DNA from: Tannerella sp.
GTDB taxonomy: Bacteria; Bacteroidota; Bacteroidia; Bacteroidales; Tannerellaceae
Length of the DNA stretch: 6,208 nt
Reading direction: 5' to 3'
Assembly (NCBI GenBank): GCA_031283785.1
Contig: JAITBC010000093.1
Span: 1-6,208, forward strand
Part shown: piece by piece, positions 3,943-6,208 of the stretch
How positions within the stretch are numbered: position 1 is the first letter of the stretch
How the letters are laid out: every line of letters starts with the position of its first letter
The notes under the pieces: model-generated
Told to the model about the DNA's origin: nothing
Databases searched by the model: none
The model's input: the letters and a program-made list of their open reading frames with translations, nothing else
Made by a program: the position numbers and the translations under genes

Positions 3943-6208
3943 ATGGTGTATATTAAGCAAAGGTGGATAACGTTGGCATTGTTATTAATTACAGCCACAT
4001 CCTCACAGTTACATTCGGTTACTTATCGCGTAAAAACTAACGGCTCCGATTCGGGAGACGGCAGTAACTGGACGACCCAGGCAATGAGTAACAGAAAATT
4101 TGCGCAGGCATTGCTTGCGGCGCAGTCCGGCGACATCTTCCAACTGGCGGAAGGCATTTATTATCCTTTTTACGATGCTTCGGGAAATTCCCCGTCGAAC
4201 AACCGGCTTAGAACTTTCCTCATCCGCCAGTCGGTAACCGTCACCGGCGGGTTCGACGCCAACGGTAATGCTGTGGGTAATGATTATTCCCGCGCCGTTC
4301 TCAGCGGGAATATCGGGGCGGCAGACGTAACAGTCGATAATGTATATAATGTAGTGACGTTTGCCGGTAATTCACACGGCTCCTCACTGAAAATCCTTAC
4401 CGTTGCCGACGGCTATGGCAATGGCGACGGTAATTATTCCCGCGGCGCCGGCATCTTCATCCGCGAGTATTCGGGAACGCAGGCCGACCCGACCGTTTTA
4501 TCGCATGTCCGTGTGGCAAACAACCGTACTTACGGTGACGGTTGCGGTATTTTCATCGACCGGAGCGCCGAGGTGAAGATCGAAAATTCGGTCATCGACA
4601 ATAATACGCCCACAAGCGCTTCAAGTGTATGGGGCGGAGGCGTCAGCATCCGGAACTATGCAAGGGTAAACGTCTCCGGCTGCGTCATATCGAACAACGG
4701 CGCCGTGCACGGCGGCGGCGTACATGTTCTGCGGGCGACATATAACTCCCGTAACTCCAAATATATAAATAACGTTTCCACCAGTCATGGCGGCGCACTG
4801 GATGTTTATCTGGAATCTGCCGTCAGTTTTAATTCTGACAGTATCCTGAACAACAGCTCATATCTGGGCGGCGGCGTACATAACGAGGCCAATACGCAGA
4901 TCACTGCCGTGAATACCGTTTTCCGGGGGAATACGGCCGAAATGGGAGGCGGATTTTATAATCAGGGAGATTGCCGGGCTGTTTACGACGATTGCATATT
5001 CGACGGGAATAAAGCCGGAGAGCGCGGAGGCGGTATCGAAAACCGGGGGAAAATGGAAATCAACCGCACGAGAATCGTCAATAACAGCTTCACTTCCGCC
5101 AACGTAGCATGGGGCGGCGGTATTAACCAAAACGGCGGCGACTTAGTCATACGGCAAAGCGAGATCAGTAACAACACGGCAAAGCACGGCGGCGGATTCC
5201 ATATGGAAAACGGCAGGGCTACCGTCTCCAATACGACGATCAGCGGGAATACGGCCACTTCCGAAGGGGGAGCTATCGACTGCTACATCGGCACACTTCA
5301 ATTGATATACGTTACTATTACGAATAACGCCTCCCCTTCGGGCAGCGGAAGCGGAATTTATGCAGTAGCCCGCCCGGCGCTTCAAAATTCCATCGTCTCC
5401 GGGAATACCGGCGAGGATAATGTGAGGGGAACGTTAAACAATAGCGGCACCGACATGTCTTCGACCAACATTATCGGCCCGAACTATTATCCTGTGGGGA
5501 ATACAACCGGTACGTCCGTAAACTTCACGGCAAGCGCCTGTCTTGGTTCATTGGCTTTTAACCGTAGCGCCGGCACACGCACCCATGAGCTCCTGTGGCC
5601 GAATAATTCGCTTGAGAACCCCGCCGTAGGCCGGGCCGTCAATATCGGTGATCAGGATCCTGCGTATGCGAAAGACCAGACCGGTAAAAACAGGGGGAAC
5701 CGCCCGTCGCTGGGCGCTTATGAAGAAGACCTGCTCAAAGCCCACGACGACCTGATACTTACCGAGAAGGACACTCCCGGCACGGTGGATATCAGCCTCA
5801 ACGACGCCATACCCGAAGCATGTACGCCAACCTATACGCTGCTTCCCGGAATGTCTGTTTTGCAAAACGGACAGTTCGGCAGCCTTAGCGGAACATCCGT
5901 TACCTACACGCCCAATACAGGAGCCAGGGGAACAGACACGCTCTATTACCGAATCCAGTGCGGCACGCAAACGGAGATCGCCCGCATCATCGCCATCATA
6001 GCAATATCCGACCGTCCCGGAAATATAAAAGAAGAGGAAGTATGTATGCAGGACATGTTGCCGATAAATTTCGACGCACAAGAAAAGTACCGGAATACAA
6101 CCGTACGGCTTGACGGTTTTTCCATGCCTCTCGTGGGAGACTTGAACGGAGACAAAAAACCGGAGATTGTCGCTTTGGGATTAGGGCGAACCGGATCATA
6201 TACGGATG
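3943..6208 (+). CDS. Large secreted right-handed beta-helix surface protein with FG-GAP-like repeat (3' partial)
   Basis: The frame is open from the ATG at 3943 to the window edge, giving 755 residues with no stop; an in-frame TAG at 3907 limits the start. Residues 1 to about 25 are a signal peptide (WITLALLLITATSSQLHS). Residues 27-66 (RVKTNGSDSGDGSNW, then AQALLAAQSGDIFQLAEGIY) are the typical opening of pectate-lyase-like parallel beta-helix proteins. About 165-450 form the helix, with GGG/GGA turns roughly every 26 residues and SxIxNNxA strands like Chlamydial Pmp repeats. About 470-594, ending NRGNRPSLGAYE, resembles the closing segment of choice-of-anchor Q proteins. About 600-689 is a cadherin/Ig-like domain (TEKDTPGTVDISLNDAIPE, GTDTLYYRI). 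Residues 731-743 (VGDLNGDKKPEIV) begin an FG-GAP-like repeat with a DxNxDxxxE calcium loop. A surface adhesin or glycan-binding role is inferred. A type IX secretion signal would be at the unseen C-terminus. It is divergent from the lactonase unit and visibly richer in GC. Confidence 0.85.
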   Translation, partial: MVYIKQRWITLALLLITATSSQLHSVTYRVKTNGSDSGDGSNWTTQAMSNRKFAQALLAAQSGDIFQLAEGIYYPFYDASGNSPSNNRLRTFLIRQSVTVTGGFDANGNAVGNDYSRAVLSGNIGAADVTVDNVYNVVTFAGNSHGSSLKILTVADGYGNGDGNYSRGAGIFIREYSGTQADPTVLSHVRVANNRTYGDGCGIFIDRSAEVKIENSVIDNNTPTSASSVWGGGVSIRNYARVNVSGCVISNNGAVHGGGVHVLRATYNSRNSKYINNVSTSHGGALDVYLESAVSFNSDSILNNSSYLGGGVHNEANTQITAVNTVFRGNTAEMGGGFYNQGDCRAVYDDCIFDGNKAGERGGGIENRGKMEINRTRIVNNSFTSANVAWGGGINQNGGDLVIRQSEISNNTAKHGGGFHMENGRATVSNTTISGNTATSEGGAIDCYIGTLQLIYVTITNNASPSGSGSGIYAVARPALQNSIVSGNTGEDNVRGTLNNSGTDMSSTNIIGPNYYPVGNTTGTSVNFTASACLGSLAFNRSAGTRTHELLWPNNSLENPAVGRAVNIGDQDPAYAKDQTGKNRGNRPSLGAYEEDLLKAHDDLILTEKDTPGTVDISLNDAIPEACTPTYTLLPGMSVLQNGQFGSLSGTSVTYTPNTGARGTDTLYYRIQCGTQTEIARIIAIIAISDRPGNIKEEEVCMQDMLPINFDAQEKYRNTTVRLDGFSMPLVGDLNGDKKPEIVALGLGRTGSYTD
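4540..5280 (+). repeat. Periodic beta-helix repeats within the surface protein
   Basis: Gly-Gly-Gly or Gly-Gly-Ala turns begin at residues 231, 257, 283, 309, 335, 362, 391, 416 and 442, so successive spacings are 26, 26, 26, 26, 27, 29, 25 and 26. A variant, GDGCGIF, stands at about residue 200. Each is preceded by a His, Trp, Met, Arg, Leu or Glu and followed by a hydrophobic residue and a polar turn. Between them are Asn-rich segments such as SVIDNN, CVISNN, SEISNN and TTISGN. The DNA copies are diverged, so this is an old protein repeat and not a recent tandem duplication. Each 26-residue unit probably forms one coil of the helix. Confidence 0.75.

Noticed and set aside
4540..5280. Regular repeats suggesting a CRISPR array or recent DNA tandem repeat
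   Set aside because: The period exists only at protein level (about 78 bases) and the DNA copies are strongly diverged, with no identical repeat units or spacers.
4858..6199. Several minus-strand open frames of 67-177 codons under the surface protein gene
   Set aside because: They lie opposite a continuous, domain-rich plus-strand frame. They arise because GC-rich, glycine-rich codons leave few stops on the other strand, and none shows a recognisable motif.

Overview
The window reads as chromosomal DNA of a Bacteroidota bacterium, probably a Bacteroidales relative. The evidence is several exact TAnnTTTG -7 promoter boxes, the absence of Shine-Dalgarno sequences before the starts, a remnant of a hybrid two-component sensor of the kind found in polysaccharide-utilisation loci, a Tat-type oxidoreductase, and a large exported beta-helix protein with FG-GAP-like sequence. 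No RNA gene, CRISPR array or intact mobile element is visible.

Layout. Positions 1-245 hold no recognisable intact gene, only two competing open frames on the minus strand. Positions 246-962 (minus) encode a LacI-family repressor that stops about 95-100 residues early; it has a good promoter at 983-1014. Positions 963-1810 look like a gene graveyard. They contain the C-terminal piece of an IS4/IS1634-type transposase (plus strand, to 1401) and a short frameshifted remnant of a hybrid two-component sensor (minus strand, about 1485-1680). Together the left 1.8 kb looks like an eroding accessory region that once carried sugar-responsive regulators.

Positions 1811-3668 hold a two-gene minus-strand unit. 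An exported SMP-30/gluconolactonase-like beta-propeller (2757-3668) is followed 52 bases later by an aldo/keto reductase with a twin-arginine signal (1811-2704). Both appear intact, with active-site residues in place. Lactone hydrolysis and carbonyl reduction outside the cytoplasm would fit sugar or sugar-acid metabolism, but the substrate is not evident.

Positions 3669-3942 are an AT-rich divergent promoter region with -7 boxes on both strands and a 17-base palindrome. From 3943 to the right edge, one plus-strand frame stays open for 755 codons. It encodes a secreted surface protein: signal peptide, a right-handed beta-helix with a GGG/GGA turn about every 26 residues, a closing segment of the kind seen in choice-of-anchor Q proteins, a cadherin/Ig-like domain, and the start of an FG-GAP-like calcium-binding repeat. 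Its C-terminus, and therefore its export or anchoring route, lies outside the window. The gene looks visibly richer in G+C than the leftward genes. I see no clear evidence of a wholly new system; the beta-helix protein and the exported lactonase/reductase pair are the most interesting intact elements.
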